From Salinivirgaceae bacterium (GTDB lineage: Bacteria > Bacteroidota > Bacteroidia > Bacteroidales > SZUA-534): a DNA stretch of 57,434 nucleotides. Below the pieces are notes generated by a model that ran no database searches, was not told the origin of the DNA, and saw nothing but the letters and a program-made list of their open reading frames with translations. Position 1 is the stretch's first letter, and each line of letters begins with the position of its first letter. Location of the stretch: positions 1 to 57,434 of the forward strand of contig JAKSOL010000019.1 of the NCBI GenBank assembly GCA_024405635.1. The letters run 5' to 3'. This document shows positions 34,254-42,251 of the stretch, piece after piece. Position numbers and translations under genes: made by a program.

Positions 34254-35624
34254 CTACTCTTTTGTACCTTGGAATATTTGGCGCTGCGAAAACAGCAACC
34301 CCATTGCAAGCACAAAACCAAACAAATCGGAAAAAGTGCATGCTGCCCAAATACCTGTTAATCCATTTAACCCATTATTCTCAAACAATACTGGAATAAT
34401 ATAAGCCGCTGGCAATAGGAATATTACTTGGCGCGATAGACTTGTTACAATCGCAATCCATGGTTTATCAATCGATTGAAAAAAATTGGAATTGACAATT
34501 GTGCCTCCAACCATAGGAAACAGAACTGTAAGCAAAGGCAATGCGCTAGCACAAATATCAATAAGTTCTTGGTCGCTAGTAAACATGCGTGCAATAACAC
34601 GAGGAAAACCGCATCCGCATATAAGGCCAAACACACCTGTAGCAACCGATGCCATTATTGTTAGTTTGTAAACTGTTTGTAAACGATAACTATGTCCAGC
34701 GCCATAATTATATCCTGCAATTGGTTGCATACCTTGGCACAAGCCTATCATAAAAAGAACCAACATGTTCAAGAAACTATTCACCACACCGTATGCGCCT
34801 ACAGCCATATCGCCTCCATATCGAATTAGTTGAGCATTCAAAATTGCCACAACTCCAGCTGCTGCAAGGTTCATCAAAAAAGGGCTCATTCCAATCAACG
34901 TAATGTTGCGGAAAATATACCCCTTAAGCGCCCAACCATGCGCACGATAATGTATAAACGATCGTCGATCAATGAAATGCAATATTGATATTACGGTGCT
35001 TATTGACATTGAAATTGTTGTTGCCCATGCCGCTCCTGCAATACCCCAATCGAGCCAAAAAATAAAAATAGCATCAAGAACAATGTTTATCACAGCGCCT
35101 AAAACCATTATAAACATTGAACGTTGAGGATAGCCCGATGCACGCATCAAACCTGTCAAATTAAATGTTACAGTGGTTAAAAACATACCTGGCAACACTA
35201 TAACCATATACTCGTGAGCAAAACTTACGGTCTCGGCTGTAGCTCCAAACAAATACAATATTTTATCAAGAAAAAAGAAGCAGAACAAACACGATATTCC
35301 ACTTAAAATCAATGTAAATACTGTACTGTTTCCAAGTATCTTTTCTGCCCAATTCTCATCTTTTTGACCTAGCACAATTGACATTCGAGCCGATGCTCCA
35401 ACACCAATAAGCGAACCCAAAGCATGAATTATATTCATCAAAGGAAGTGTAATAGCCATACCTGCAATGGCCAAAGCTCCAACACACTGACCAATAAAAA
35501 TGCGGTCAACTATGTTATACACCGACGATATTATCATGCTGATGATTGACGGTAGCGCATACTTCCACAACAATTTACTAACTCTCTCTGTTTCAAGTTC
35601 TTTTGTCTTGTCTATCTGTTGCAT
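34254..35624 (-). CDS. MATE-family efflux transporter
   Basis: This 456-residue MATE antiporter has twelve predicted membrane helices in two homologous halves, beginning ALPSIISMIISSVYNIVDRI with FIGQ. Other family signals are LMRASGYPQRSMF, MQPIAGYNYGAG and FFQSIDKPW. It exports cationic drugs or metabolites with Na+ or H+. It lies 5 nt upstream of the BatA-like gene. The pairing suggests an envelope-related role, but the substrate is unknown. Confidence 0.94.
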   Translation of the reverse strand: MQQIDKTKELETERVSKLLWKYALPSIISMIISSVYNIVDRIFIGQCVGALAIAGMAITLPLMNIIHALGSLIGVGASARMSIVLGQKDENWAEKILGNSTVFTLILSGISCLFCFFFLDKILYLFGATAETVSFAHEYMVIVLPGMFLTTVTFNLTGLMRASGYPQRSMFIMVLGAVINIVLDAIFIFWLDWGIAGAAWATTISMSISTVISILHFIDRRSFIHYRAHGWALKGYIFRNITLIGMSPFLMNLAAAGVVAILNAQLIRYGGDMAVGAYGVVNSFLNMLVLFMIGLCQGMQPIAGYNYGAGHSYRLQTVYKLTIMASVATGVFGLICGCGFPRVIARMFTSDQELIDICASALPLLTVLFPMVGGTIVNSNFFQSIDKPWIAIVTSLSRQVIFLLPAAYIIPVLFENNGLNGLTGIWAACTFSDLFGFVLAMGLLFSQRQIFQGTKE

Positions 35625-35701
35625 ATCTCTTTATTTTTCGGGGTGCAAAATTACGTCAAAAAGTTCAAAAATACACCAATTTAACTATTGGGCTGCTACA
35701 T

Positions 35702-35741
35702 AAAAAAACGCCGACAAACTCTATTTAAGCTTGCCGGCGTT
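35702..35741 (-). terminator. Terminator of the btuB operon
   Basis: A G+C-rich hairpin (AACGCCG and CGGCGTT arms) with a T-run on the minus strand lies 24 nt after the stop of the S-component gene. Confidence 0.8.
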
Positions 35742-35765
35742 ATAGTAACGTTATCTGTTTTTCTT

Positions 35766-36323
35766 TTACTTCGACTGCGATAATTGTGGTATTCGGGCAC
35801 TCATAAACTCAAATGCGCCAAACATTATTCCGCAATAGACTAAATCGCCTATTAACGCATTCTTAAAAAACGGCAAACCTGCTGTGTAACATGCAATTAA
35901 GCCCGAAAATGTTGATGGATACATTGAAGTTGAATACCATGTACCAAAGTTTGACAAAAGGAAGAAAACTACTGATGCAGCCAAACTACTCAACACTACA
36001 CGACCAATAGTCACTTTCGTTAACACACTCGAGCCGGCCAATGCAATAATCACAAACGATAGGTATGTAAAGAAACAACCATCATAAAACAGTACGAAAC
36101 CATCGAACACATAGCTATAAACCAAGTTATTAAGCAACAAATCGCTTATCCACATGGCCACTAATGGTATTGTGTACGCTTGCCAATGTTTAGTAAAATA
36201 TGCGGCCCCAAAAAGCGATGTGGCTACAATTGGAGCAAATCCCATTGGATGTGGTACAAATCGGCTTGCAATGGCCAAAACCACCATCAGCAAGGCTACA
36301 AAAAAATTTAAATTTAGTTTCAT
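35766..36323 (-). CDS. Membrane protein of DUF6580 type, putative vitamin-uptake S component
   Basis: This 185-residue polytopic protein has about six hydrophobic helices (from NFFVALLMVVLAIASRFVPH to GDLVYCGIMFGAFEFM). The size and helix count match S components of ECF-type importers, and the sequence fits the DUF6580 family often encoded with btuB in Bacteroidota. Being third after a cobalamin riboswitch, btuB and btuG makes transport of cobalamin or a corrinoid precursor across the inner membrane likely. That is inference. No ATPase or EcfT subunit is present here. It follows btuG after 55 nt. Confidence 0.78.
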   Translation of the reverse strand: MKLNLNFFVALLMVVLAIASRFVPHPMGFAPIVATSLFGAAYFTKHWQAYTIPLVAMWISDLLLNNLVYSYVFDGFVLFYDGCFFTYLSFVIIALAGSSVLTKVTIGRVVLSSLAASVVFFLLSNFGTWYSTSMYPSTFSGLIACYTAGLPFFKNALIGDLVYCGIMFGAFEFMSARIPQLSQSK

Positions 36324-36378
36324 ACGTTTAAATTATATAGCTGCGCAAAGATAGCGTTTTGCCAGTATTAAGTACTGG

Positions 36379-37476
36379 CTAACGTTTTTCAATATCCATT
36401 CTTGCAAATAGTATTTTACTTGGGTTAATACCCAGTCCTTCAGTACGGCTTACATATGAGCCATCGGCTTTAAAGCTCATTAAAGCACCAGTTGTGGTAT
36501 AATCAACAGCATCGCCAACATAAATATTGCCATTCGCTGGGTTTATTGACAACGAATATGGGGTTACTAATTTGCTGCTATCTTGAAGTACAAATGGCTG
36601 TATTTCAAACGATTCGTTGGTTGTAAAGAATTCAACGCATGGAGTCCAATTAGCGTCATAAGTTGTTGCATAGCCAATTAGGCTGCCATTGTTTACAATA
36701 AAATTTGAAGCCGAAATTTCAATTGTTTTTGACACGCTCATATCATCAACGTTGATAATAACCAACTTTCCTGCAATATCAACGTAATTTCCAATCACTT
36801 GAACACACAATAGCGAGTTGTTTATGCGCTCAACTTTGCATGGGTTCAAACCAACTGTCAAAACTTTTTCCTCTGTCATTGTTTTAGTATTGATAATTGA
36901 TAGAGTTGAATCGTAATTAGGATAGTTCATACCTCCTGAATTTGCCACATACAATTTTCCGTTAATTGCGCATATACCCTCTGGGCTAGCACCAGAAACC
37001 TTGCAAGTTTTTGCAACCTCAAGTGTTTTAGTATCAATAGCATAAATCACACTATTATAAGCACTAACATACACATAATCGCCATCGGCAACCAAGTGAC
37101 GAGGTTGAACTTGTTCATCCCCTTCTGCTAGTTGTATTTGTTTTACCGATTTACCTGTTTTGGCATCAATCACCTCAATTGTGTTTGCCGACGAAACTGC
37201 TACGTAAACATTTTCACCACAAACAATTGCATCGTTTGGAGTATCGCCCAAACCTCGATTATTCACTAAGCTGAACACATCGCTTACTACAGCAGAAGCA
37301 CCTGCCGCATCTTTACCAATATACGACAACGAGCCATTGTTCATTCCAAACACACCTTCACACATCACCAAAACACCTTCGTCTGCATCTCCAGTGTTAA
37401 CAGGTTTGTCTTCGTTTTCGTTACATGCTGCAAAAGAAAAAAGCACCGCAGCTAGTGCCAAATACTTGATTTTCAT
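36379..37476 (-). CDS. btuG: BtuG-like surface beta-propeller lipoprotein
   Basis: This 365-residue lipoprotein (lipobox FAAC after MKIKYLALAAVLFS) is made of a seven-bladed YncE-like propeller. Repeats such as NTIEVIDAKTGKSVKQIQL, VIYAIDTKTLEVAKTCKV and STLSIINTKTMTEEKVLTV give the blade strands. BtuG of Bacteroides is a surface-exposed lipoprotein of this fold that captures B12 with very high affinity and hands it to BtuB. The order riboswitch-btuB-btuG supports this. Its start overlaps the btuB stop by 4 bases (ATGA). Confidence 0.9.
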   Translation of the reverse strand: MKIKYLALAAVLFSFAACNENEDKPVNTGDADEGVLVMCEGVFGMNNGSLSYIGKDAAGASAVVSDVFSLVNNRGLGDTPNDAIVCGENVYVAVSSANTIEVIDAKTGKSVKQIQLAEGDEQVQPRHLVADGDYVYVSAYNSVIYAIDTKTLEVAKTCKVSGASPEGICAINGKLYVANSGGMNYPNYDSTLSIINTKTMTEEKVLTVGLNPCKVERINNSLLCVQVIGNYVDIAGKLVIINVDDMSVSKTIEISASNFIVNNGSLIGYATTYDANWTPCVEFFTTNESFEIQPFVLQDSSKLVTPYSLSINPANGNIYVGDAVDYTTTGALMSFKADGSYVSRTEGLGINPSKILFARMDIEKR

Positions 37477-39386
37477 AAAATTATATATTTAAGTTTAACA
37501 TAAAACGCTCGTCCAGGCATTGGATAGTTTTTAACTATCTCATAATTGACATTCGCCACATTTTGAACTTCAGCCATTACTGTCATTTTTTTTTGTTTCA
37601 CTCCAAATGTGATAGTTTGATCGGAATAAGGCTCTATTCGATTTGTAGCTATATTTTGATTCATACAATACCTAACTCCCTGGTAGTTAATTGCATAAGT
37701 CAACATAAAACTTCTATAATCAACCCCAACTAACGCTGAAACTTGTTTACGCGGCATATATGCAATTTGATGATTGTATGTGGCTGATTTTTTGCTTGTT
37801 ACATCAACGCAGAGTTGATATGTGTAACTACCGCCAATTTTTATACTCAAATCAGATGAAGGCAACCAAGCCAAGTTTGCCGAAAAATCAACGGCCTTTA
37901 TATCGGTTTTTCCAACATTCATCATTGCCCACTGAAATACATTTCCAGTTGGCATTGCCACAATTTTATTAGATACTAGATTATAATATGCCTCAACTTT
38001 TGAATCTATCAGCCACTTGCGCCAATCTTTGTCAAAGGCCACACTTATTGAATACTGTTCTGCCGTTTCAGGCTTCAAATTTCTATTCCCTACTCCGTTG
38101 TAATACAAATCGTTAAATGTTGGCAATCGGAATATCTTTTTTGCAAACGCACTTATTGTAACCGACTTTAACGGCATAAATTCCAACATTAAAGTTGGGT
38201 TAACCGATGAATGATTACTTACATTACTTTCGTTTTGCGACAAATTTTGTTGAGCTAACAACGTTCCAAAAACCACAACATATCGGCTTGAATATTTTGC
38301 CATTAACGCCCCCATTAACGACACTCGTAGCGGCTTACCGTCAACTCGGTTCGAATTTAAAGTTCCAATAGTACAATCGCCTGAAGCAGAAACTATTACG
38401 CCTTTATTAACATTGCGCATAACTGTTGCCCCCGCAAAAAACTCATGTTGCAAATAATTAAATTCTTTTACATTACTCAAAAGTTGAGGATTGTTGTAAT
38501 TCTGACCTGCCACAGTATATTTTGCTCTCAAACAAGCTGTAGTCTCATCAAAATTTAGAGTTGACTGAATTTGTCCAAATAGTTGAGCATCACGCAATTT
38601 CTCCTGCGAATTCAAATTATAGAAAATGGTAGCTTTGGGTAATCCACAATCGGACAAATAACCAAACACTTTTGCCTTTAAATGTGCCTTACCTTGTCCA
38701 ACAACCGACCATTCTGCCCTTAATTGATTAACGTTTCCATTTTGCCTACGCAAACGCTTAGTGCTATCGCCATTGTTCAAAGTGTATTCATAATCGCCAT
38801 CAGAATGATAATACGATAACGCAAACGAGTTTGATGAATGTTTGTTTATTGGAGAAGATAGCAACAATGCTGGCATAAATGTACCAAAAGCCCCCACTCG
38901 CATTTCTGCATCACATTCTGGCTTTTTCAAAACCGAATCGGTTGTATTTAACTGAACCACAAAGCCAGCCGACAACATTCGAGCCGACTGCAACATACTA
39001 CAACTCTGGGCATTAACAACACAGATTGACGATGTTGTTTGCGGCATTAAAACGCCAAGATTCACGGTTCCTGTCTGCATGTTTCCCGCTGGTACACCAT
39101 CTACAGCTACGGCGGCATGTTGTGCACCTAGTCCACGAACTGCAATACTTTTAATTCCGCCAAGTCCACCATAATCTTTAACCTGAACACTTGGCAGCAA
39201 CTTAAGAGCATCCGTAACCGATTGTGCACCTATTTGATTTAGATTTTCGGCTGTAACTAAAGTTGAATTAACCGCTACACGTTGGCTCACAACTTTCACT
39301 TCCTGCACATTACGCACAGAATCTGTTTGAGCTAACACTTTAATTGTCAGCAGAATAAAACCTATTATTACAGCAATACGTTGCAC
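37473..39386 (-). CDS. btuB: TonB-dependent vitamin B12 receptor
   Basis: This 637-residue outer-membrane receptor has a signal peptide (MQRIAVIIGFILLTIKVLAQ), a plug domain (LLPSVQVKDYGGLGGIKSIA, VRGLG, VAVDGVPAGN), a barrel with the RLPTFNDLYYNGVGNRNLKP and ETAEQYS motif of this family, and a C-terminal strand (RAFYVKLKYIIL). The cobalamin riboswitch 140 nt upstream and the following btuG identify it as the B12 receptor. The start is GTG at 39386; an in-frame stop lies just upstream and no earlier ATG exists. It is somewhat longer than E. coli BtuB. Confidence 0.95.
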   Translation of the reverse strand: MQRIAVIIGFILLTIKVLAQTDSVRNVQEVKVVSQRVAVNSTLVTAENLNQIGAQSVTDALKLLPSVQVKDYGGLGGIKSIAVRGLGAQHAAVAVDGVPAGNMQTGTVNLGVLMPQTTSSICVVNAQSCSMLQSARMLSAGFVVQLNTTDSVLKKPECDAEMRVGAFGTFMPALLLSSPINKHSSNSFALSYYHSDGDYEYTLNNGDSTKRLRRQNGNVNQLRAEWSVVGQGKAHLKAKVFGYLSDCGLPKATIFYNLNSQEKLRDAQLFGQIQSTLNFDETTACLRAKYTVAGQNYNNPQLLSNVKEFNYLQHEFFAGATVMRNVNKGVIVSASGDCTIGTLNSNRVDGKPLRVSLMGALMAKYSSRYVVVFGTLLAQQNLSQNESNVSNHSSVNPTLMLEFMPLKSVTISAFAKKIFRLPTFNDLYYNGVGNRNLKPETAEQYSISVAFDKDWRKWLIDSKVEAYYNLVSNKIVAMPTGNVFQWAMMNVGKTDIKAVDFSANLAWLPSSDLSIKIGGSYTYQLCVDVTSKKSATYNHQIAYMPRKQVSALVGVDYRSFMLTYAINYQGVRYCMNQNIATNRIEPYSDQTITFGVKQKKMTVMAEVQNVANVNYEIVKNYPMPGRAFYVKLKYIIL

Positions 39387-39526
39387 TTTTTTTCAAATAA
39401 AAGCATAACAAGTTCAGCAACGTACGCAGCACGCACACCAATAAGCAACCTTATTGCAATGCAACAAAGCGCTTCATAAAAGGTACAAACCTAACCCACG
39501 AGGCTGAACTTTTGGTTAAAAAAATC

Positions 39527-39700
39527 GCTGGCAGGTCTTCTGACTCTTTTCTCCATTTAGCGCCTTCTCATTCATAACAGAACAATGGCATTGTGCTAAA
39601 TAGTTGCAAGCAATGCTTGCTGAAAATCACAGCAGCGGGACTGTCCGAGATTCGCACTCGATTCCCTTTTAATCTGCCCCATAGGGCAAAACCAACGGTC
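39527..39700 (-). promoter_or_regulatory. Cobalamin riboswitch
   Basis: On the minus strand the leader carries the B12 box (AGTCAGAAGACCTGCC, 39530-39545) and the conserved core AAAAGGGAATCGAGTG followed by GGACAGTCCCGCTGCTGTGA. It sits between the promoter and btuB. Adenosylcobalamin would repress the operon. The platform between the B12 box and the GTG at 39386 probably folds over the start. Confidence 0.93.
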
Positions 39701-39702
39701 GG

Positions 39703-39710
39703 CAAAGGTA
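39703..39710 (-). promoter_or_regulatory. btuB promoter -7 element
   Basis: The minus-strand TACCTTTG fits TAnnTTTG and lies a few bases before the riboswitch, at the position expected for the start site. A TTTG 15 bp further upstream may serve as -33 with short spacing. Confidence 0.6.
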
Positions 39711-39740
39711 AAAGAGTTTGCAATGCAAAAAAAGCAAAGC

Positions 39741-39775
39741 AAAAAAAACGCCCCGAACAAATGTCCGAGGCGTTT
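39741..39775 (-). terminator. Terminator after rplI
   Basis: A dyad (AAACGCC with GGCGTTT and inner CG pairs) is followed on the minus strand by eight T's. It separates the ribosomal operon from the btuB leader. Confidence 0.85.
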
Positions 39776-39795
39776 ATAATATTTGTTTATGCTAA

Positions 39796-40242
39796 TTATT
39801 CAGCAACAACTTCAAATTCAAGGTCAAACTCAACTTCTTTGTGCAATTTGATTTTTGCATTGAATTTGCCAAGTTCTTTAATTGCATCACCTTTAACCAA
39901 AATGTTTTTATGGTTAATATCGAAGCCTTGTTTTTGAAGAGCCTCAGCAACTTGAATGTTGTTAACAGAACCAAAGATTTTGCCAGTAGAGCTAACTTTA
40001 GTTGCAATAACAACTGAAACATTTGCCATTGAATCGCGAAGAGCAATAGCATCGTTTTTAATTTTCTCAAGTTTGTGAGCACGTTGTTTCAAATCCTCAG
40101 CAAGCATTTTCTTTGCAGCAGGAGTTGCTACAACTGCCATTTTTTGAGGAATAAGGTAGTTACGTCCGTAACCATCTTTTACAGTAACAATGTCGTTTTT
40201 ATAACCCAAGCTTGGGATATCTTGTTTCAATATAATTTCCAT
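39796..40242 (-). CDS. rplI: Ribosomal protein bL9
   Basis: This 148-residue large-subunit protein has the family N-terminus (MEIILKQDIPSLGYKNDIVT, VKDGYGRNYLIPQKMAVVAT), a long connecting helix and a C-terminal domain. It is third in the rpsF-rpsR-rplI operon, 15 nt after rpsR. A strong Shine-Dalgarno box (AGGAGG, 40251-40256) lies 8 nt before its ATG, which is unusual because most starts in this window have none. Confidence 0.97.
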   Translation of the reverse strand: MEIILKQDIPSLGYKNDIVTVKDGYGRNYLIPQKMAVVATPAAKKMLAEDLKQRAHKLEKIKNDAIALRDSMANVSVVIATKVSSTGKIFGSVNNIQVAEALQKQGFDINHKNILVKGDAIKELGKFNAKIKLHKEVEFDLEFEVVAE

Positions 40243-40250
40243 AACTATCG

Positions 40251-40256
40251 CCTCCT
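40251..40256 (-). promoter_or_regulatory. Strong Shine-Dalgarno box of rplI
   Basis: The minus-strand AGGAGG is 8 nt from the ATG at 40242 and lies in the 15-nt rpsR-rplI gap. It matches the anti-SD core at six positions. Confidence 0.9.
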
Positions 40257-40257
40257 A

Positions 40258-40527
40258 TTACTTTAACAAATCGGTTACATATGGTAGCAAAGCCAAGTGG
40301 CGTGCTCTTTTAATTGCGGTAGCAACCTTGCGTTGATATTTCAACGAAGTACCAGTAATGCGACGTGGAAGAATTTTACCTTGCTCGTTCAAGAACTTTT
40401 TCAAGAACTCTGGATCTTTGTAGTCGATGTAACGAATTTTGTTCTTTTTGAAACGGCAGTATTTTTTCTTTTTAACCTCTACTGTAGGTGGGGTCAAATA
40501 TCTGATTTCTGATTGACTTTGTGACAT
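40258..40527 (-). CDS. rpsR: Ribosomal protein bS18
   Basis: This 89-residue small-subunit protein has the bS18 core [20 protein letters not shown] followed by [20 protein letters not shown] and [14 protein letters not shown]. It binds next to bS6 on the platform. The short N-terminal extension ([20 protein letters not shown]) is typical of Bacteroidota. The start lies 2 nt after the rpsF stop, and its Shine-Dalgarno box is embedded in the last rpsF codons. Second gene of the operon. Confidence 0.97.
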   Translation of the reverse strand: MSQSQSEIRYLTPPTVEVKKKKYCRFKKNKIRYIDYKDPEFLKKFLNEQGKILPRRITGTSLKYQRKVATAIKRARHLALLPYVTDLLK

Positions 40528-40529
40528 AA

Positions 40530-40877
40530 TTAAGCCTCCTTAGATTCTGATTTTAAATTTCTTCTTTTCTCAGCGTACTCTGTAGCGAATTTGTCCAATT
40601 TAACAGTCAAGAAACGCATAATACGCTCGTCACGACGGAATTCAGTTTCAAGTTTAGCAACAACGTTGCCTTCTGCGCTGAATTGAACCATGTAATAAAA
40701 ACCTGTGGTTTTCTTTTGGATAGGATAGGCTAATTTTCTGAGGCCCCAATCCTCTTCGTGCACCATTTCGCCACCTGCGGCTGAAATAACGCCTTTAAAC
40801 TTTTCGGCCGCTTCCTTCATCTGTGCTTCAGACAAAACGGGATTTGCAATGAAAACGGTCTCGTAATTGTTAGACAT
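40530..40877 (-). CDS. rpsF: Ribosomal protein bS6
   Basis: This 115-residue platform protein starts [20 protein letters not shown] and has [20 protein letters not shown] and [14 protein letters not shown], all standard. It forms a heterodimer with bS18. It is first in the operon and has no Shine-Dalgarno box, unlike the two following genes. The promoter is in the gap upstream at about 40914-40944. Its last codons double as the rpsR Shine-Dalgarno site. Confidence 0.97.
   Translation of the reverse strand: MSNNYETVFIANPVLSEAQMKEAAEKFKGVISAAGGEMVHEEDWGLRKLAYPIQKKTTGFYYMVQFSAEGNVVAKLETEFRRDERIMRFLTVKLDKFATEYAEKRRNLKSESKEA
40535..40541 (-). promoter_or_regulatory. Strong Shine-Dalgarno box of rpsR inside rpsF
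   Basis: The minus-strand AAGGAGG is 7 nt before the rpsR ATG and is encoded by the final Lys-Glu-Ala codons of rpsF. It matches seven bases of the anti-SD. Confidence 0.9.
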
Positions 40878-40913
40878 AATAATTGTATTTAATTGTTAAA
40901 AATTTTTGACGCG

Positions 40914-40944
40914 CAAAAGTAGTATTTATTTTAATCGAAACAAC
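40914..40944 (-). promoter_or_regulatory. Promoter of the rpsF operon
   Basis: On the minus strand GTTG (40941-40944) is followed by a 19-bp spacer and TACTTTTG (40914-40921), a good match to the Bacteroidota -33/-7 layout (TTTG, about 19 bp, TAnnTTTG). It lies 37 nt before the start codon. Confidence 0.75.
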
Positions 40945-41056
40945 CCCACCCTCAATTGTTTTGCAAATTTGTGTTTAATAATCCAGTATCCGCATTACTT
41001 AACTCCATTTATATCCTAAAAATACTCGCAAAAACACATATATGTTATAATGCATA

Positions 41057-41077
41057 ACACCTATATATAATAGGTGT
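41057..41077. repeat. Hairpin between the divergent rpsF and tRNA-Pro units
   Basis: A perfect 8-bp inverted repeat (ACACCTAT 41057-41064, ATAGGTGT 41070-41077, loop of 5 A/T) is flanked by partly complementary ATAAC and GTTAT. There is no T-run, so it is not a typical terminator. It may be an operator or just a dyad in the intergenic space. Confidence 0.45.
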
Positions 41078-41123
41078 CTCGTTATGAAAAACGAAATGCA
41101 AATAACAAAATTCAAAAAAGTTC

Positions 41124-41131
41124 TATTTTTG
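41124..41131 (+). promoter_or_regulatory. Candidate -7 element of tRNA-Pro
   Basis: TATTTTTG fits TAnnTTTG and is 12 nt upstream of the tRNA 5' end. No clear -33 box is visible. Confidence 0.5.
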
Positions 41132-41142
41132 CGCCCTCACAA

Positions 41143-41215
41143 CGGAGTGTGGCGCAGTTGGTAGCGCGCTACGTTCGGGACGTAGAGGCCGCCGGTTCGA
41201 GTCTGGTCACTCCGA
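41143..41215 (+). tRNA. tRNA-Pro (anticodon CGG)
   Basis: The acceptor stem CGGAGTG pairs with CACTCCG, the D arm is GCGC-AGTTGGTA-GCGC, the anticodon arm is CTACG-TTCGGGA-CGTAG, the T arm is GCCGG-TTCGAGT-CTGGT and the discriminator is A. No CCA is encoded. The anticodon CGG reads CCG proline codons. Confidence 0.96.
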
Positions 41216-41216
41216 C

Positions 41217-41242
41217 AAAAGCTAACCATTGGGTTAGCTTTT
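41217..41242 (+). terminator. Terminator of tRNA-Pro
   Basis: An 11-bp stem (AAAAGCTAACC and GGTTAGCTTTT) begins 2 nt after the tRNA and is followed by GTTGTTTTT. Confidence 0.75.
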
Positions 41243-41629
41243 GTTGTTTTTGCACTTAAGTGCCAACTCTACTAAAACTGAAAACTTTTTACAGCAAAAA
41301 AGTTTTTTTACAACTATTTACGCAAACGTTTTCGTGTTTTTTTACACTCTTTTGAATCAATTTTCAAATAACACATCTCCATTTACAACGCTTTGATTTT
41401 TTGTGTTTTACATAAATACTCACACAACACCAAACTCATAAACAAGCAAGCAATACATCAGCTAAAACATTCATTATCAACAAAATAACGCTTACCGTCA
41501 ACACTTTCAATCATTATTTATTTTTCGTCGATAAAAATGGGCAGTTTATAGTCAAACGTTAATTTGAGTCGTTTGAAAACTTTTTTGCACTAAATAGTTT
41601 TCTAATTTTGCAAGCACTAAAAAAATAAG
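41243..41629. other. Gene-free AT-rich gap before the efflux operon
   Basis: I find no ORF with a credible product on either strand. The stretch is strongly A/T-rich with many A- and T-runs. It holds the tetR promoter at its right end: TAATTTTG at 41603-41610 fits TAnnTTTG, and a TTTG at 41584-41587 could serve as a -33 with short (15-bp) spacing. Confidence 0.6.
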
Positions 41630-42238
41630 ATGGAAACAAGAGGTAAAATACTTGAAGGTGCTGGTGAACTTTTCTTTCGTAATGGCTGCAAGGCAGTAAC
41701 GATGGATTTGCTAGCTCAACATCTTGGCATATCTAAACGAACCATCTATCAAAACTTTACTGACAAAGAGGAACTTATTAGAGTTTTTCTTGAAGATAAA
41801 ATGCTTTTGCACGACGCAAAATTCCACTCAATGATTGATGATTGCAGCAACATTTACGAAGCTTTTATCAAACACAACCAACACCAACGCGAGTTTGTTG
41901 AAAAAATTTCGCCAAGTTTTTTTAGCGACTTGCGCAAATATTATGGCAACATTCTGCACGATGTATTCAACAATCGCAGAAAAGTTAACTTATCAAACAT
42001 TGGTTTTGTGCTAAAGAAAGGCATTGAAAGTGGCATTTTCAAGAACAACATAAACACAAATATTTGTAGCGAAATGGTAATGCAAATGGTTGATTTAACT
42101 ATAAAATTATCAAAAGAAGGACAATATAATGATGCTGAAATATACAACAACTTAATGATTCCATATCTAATGGGCATTAGTACCGAAAAAGGCATAATAA
42201 TGCTTACTAGTATTATACATCGACACACAAAATTTTAA
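41630..42238 (+). CDS. TetR/AcrR-family transcriptional regulator
   Basis: This 202-residue regulator has a TetR N-terminal helix-turn-helix (GAGELFFRNGCKAVTMDLLA, then QHLGISKRTIYQNFTDKEEL) and a variable ligand-binding C-terminal domain. It probably represses the efflux operon that follows 13 nt downstream in the same orientation, and itself. The inducer is not predictable from sequence. Lysines and asparagines dominate the C-terminal half, as elsewhere in this AT-rich genome. Confidence 0.92.
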   Translation: METRGKILEGAGELFFRNGCKAVTMDLLAQHLGISKRTIYQNFTDKEELIRVFLEDKMLLHDAKFHSMIDDCSNIYEAFIKHNQHQREFVEKISPSFFSDLRKYYGNILHDVFNNRRKVNLSNIGFVLKKGIESGIFKNNINTNICSEMVMQMVDLTIKLSKEGQYNDAEIYNNLMIPYLMGISTEKGIIMLTSIIHRHTKF

Positions 42239-42251
42239 CATAAATAGTACA

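Noticed and set aside
41074..41259. Plus-strand ORF of 61 codons over tRNA-Pro
   Set aside because: It spans the whole tRNA and its terminator and shows no protein signature.
41243..41629. Hidden small gene or mobile element in the gap
   Set aside because: Frames are short and AT-driven, with no repeats at the borders and no transposase or integrase fragment.
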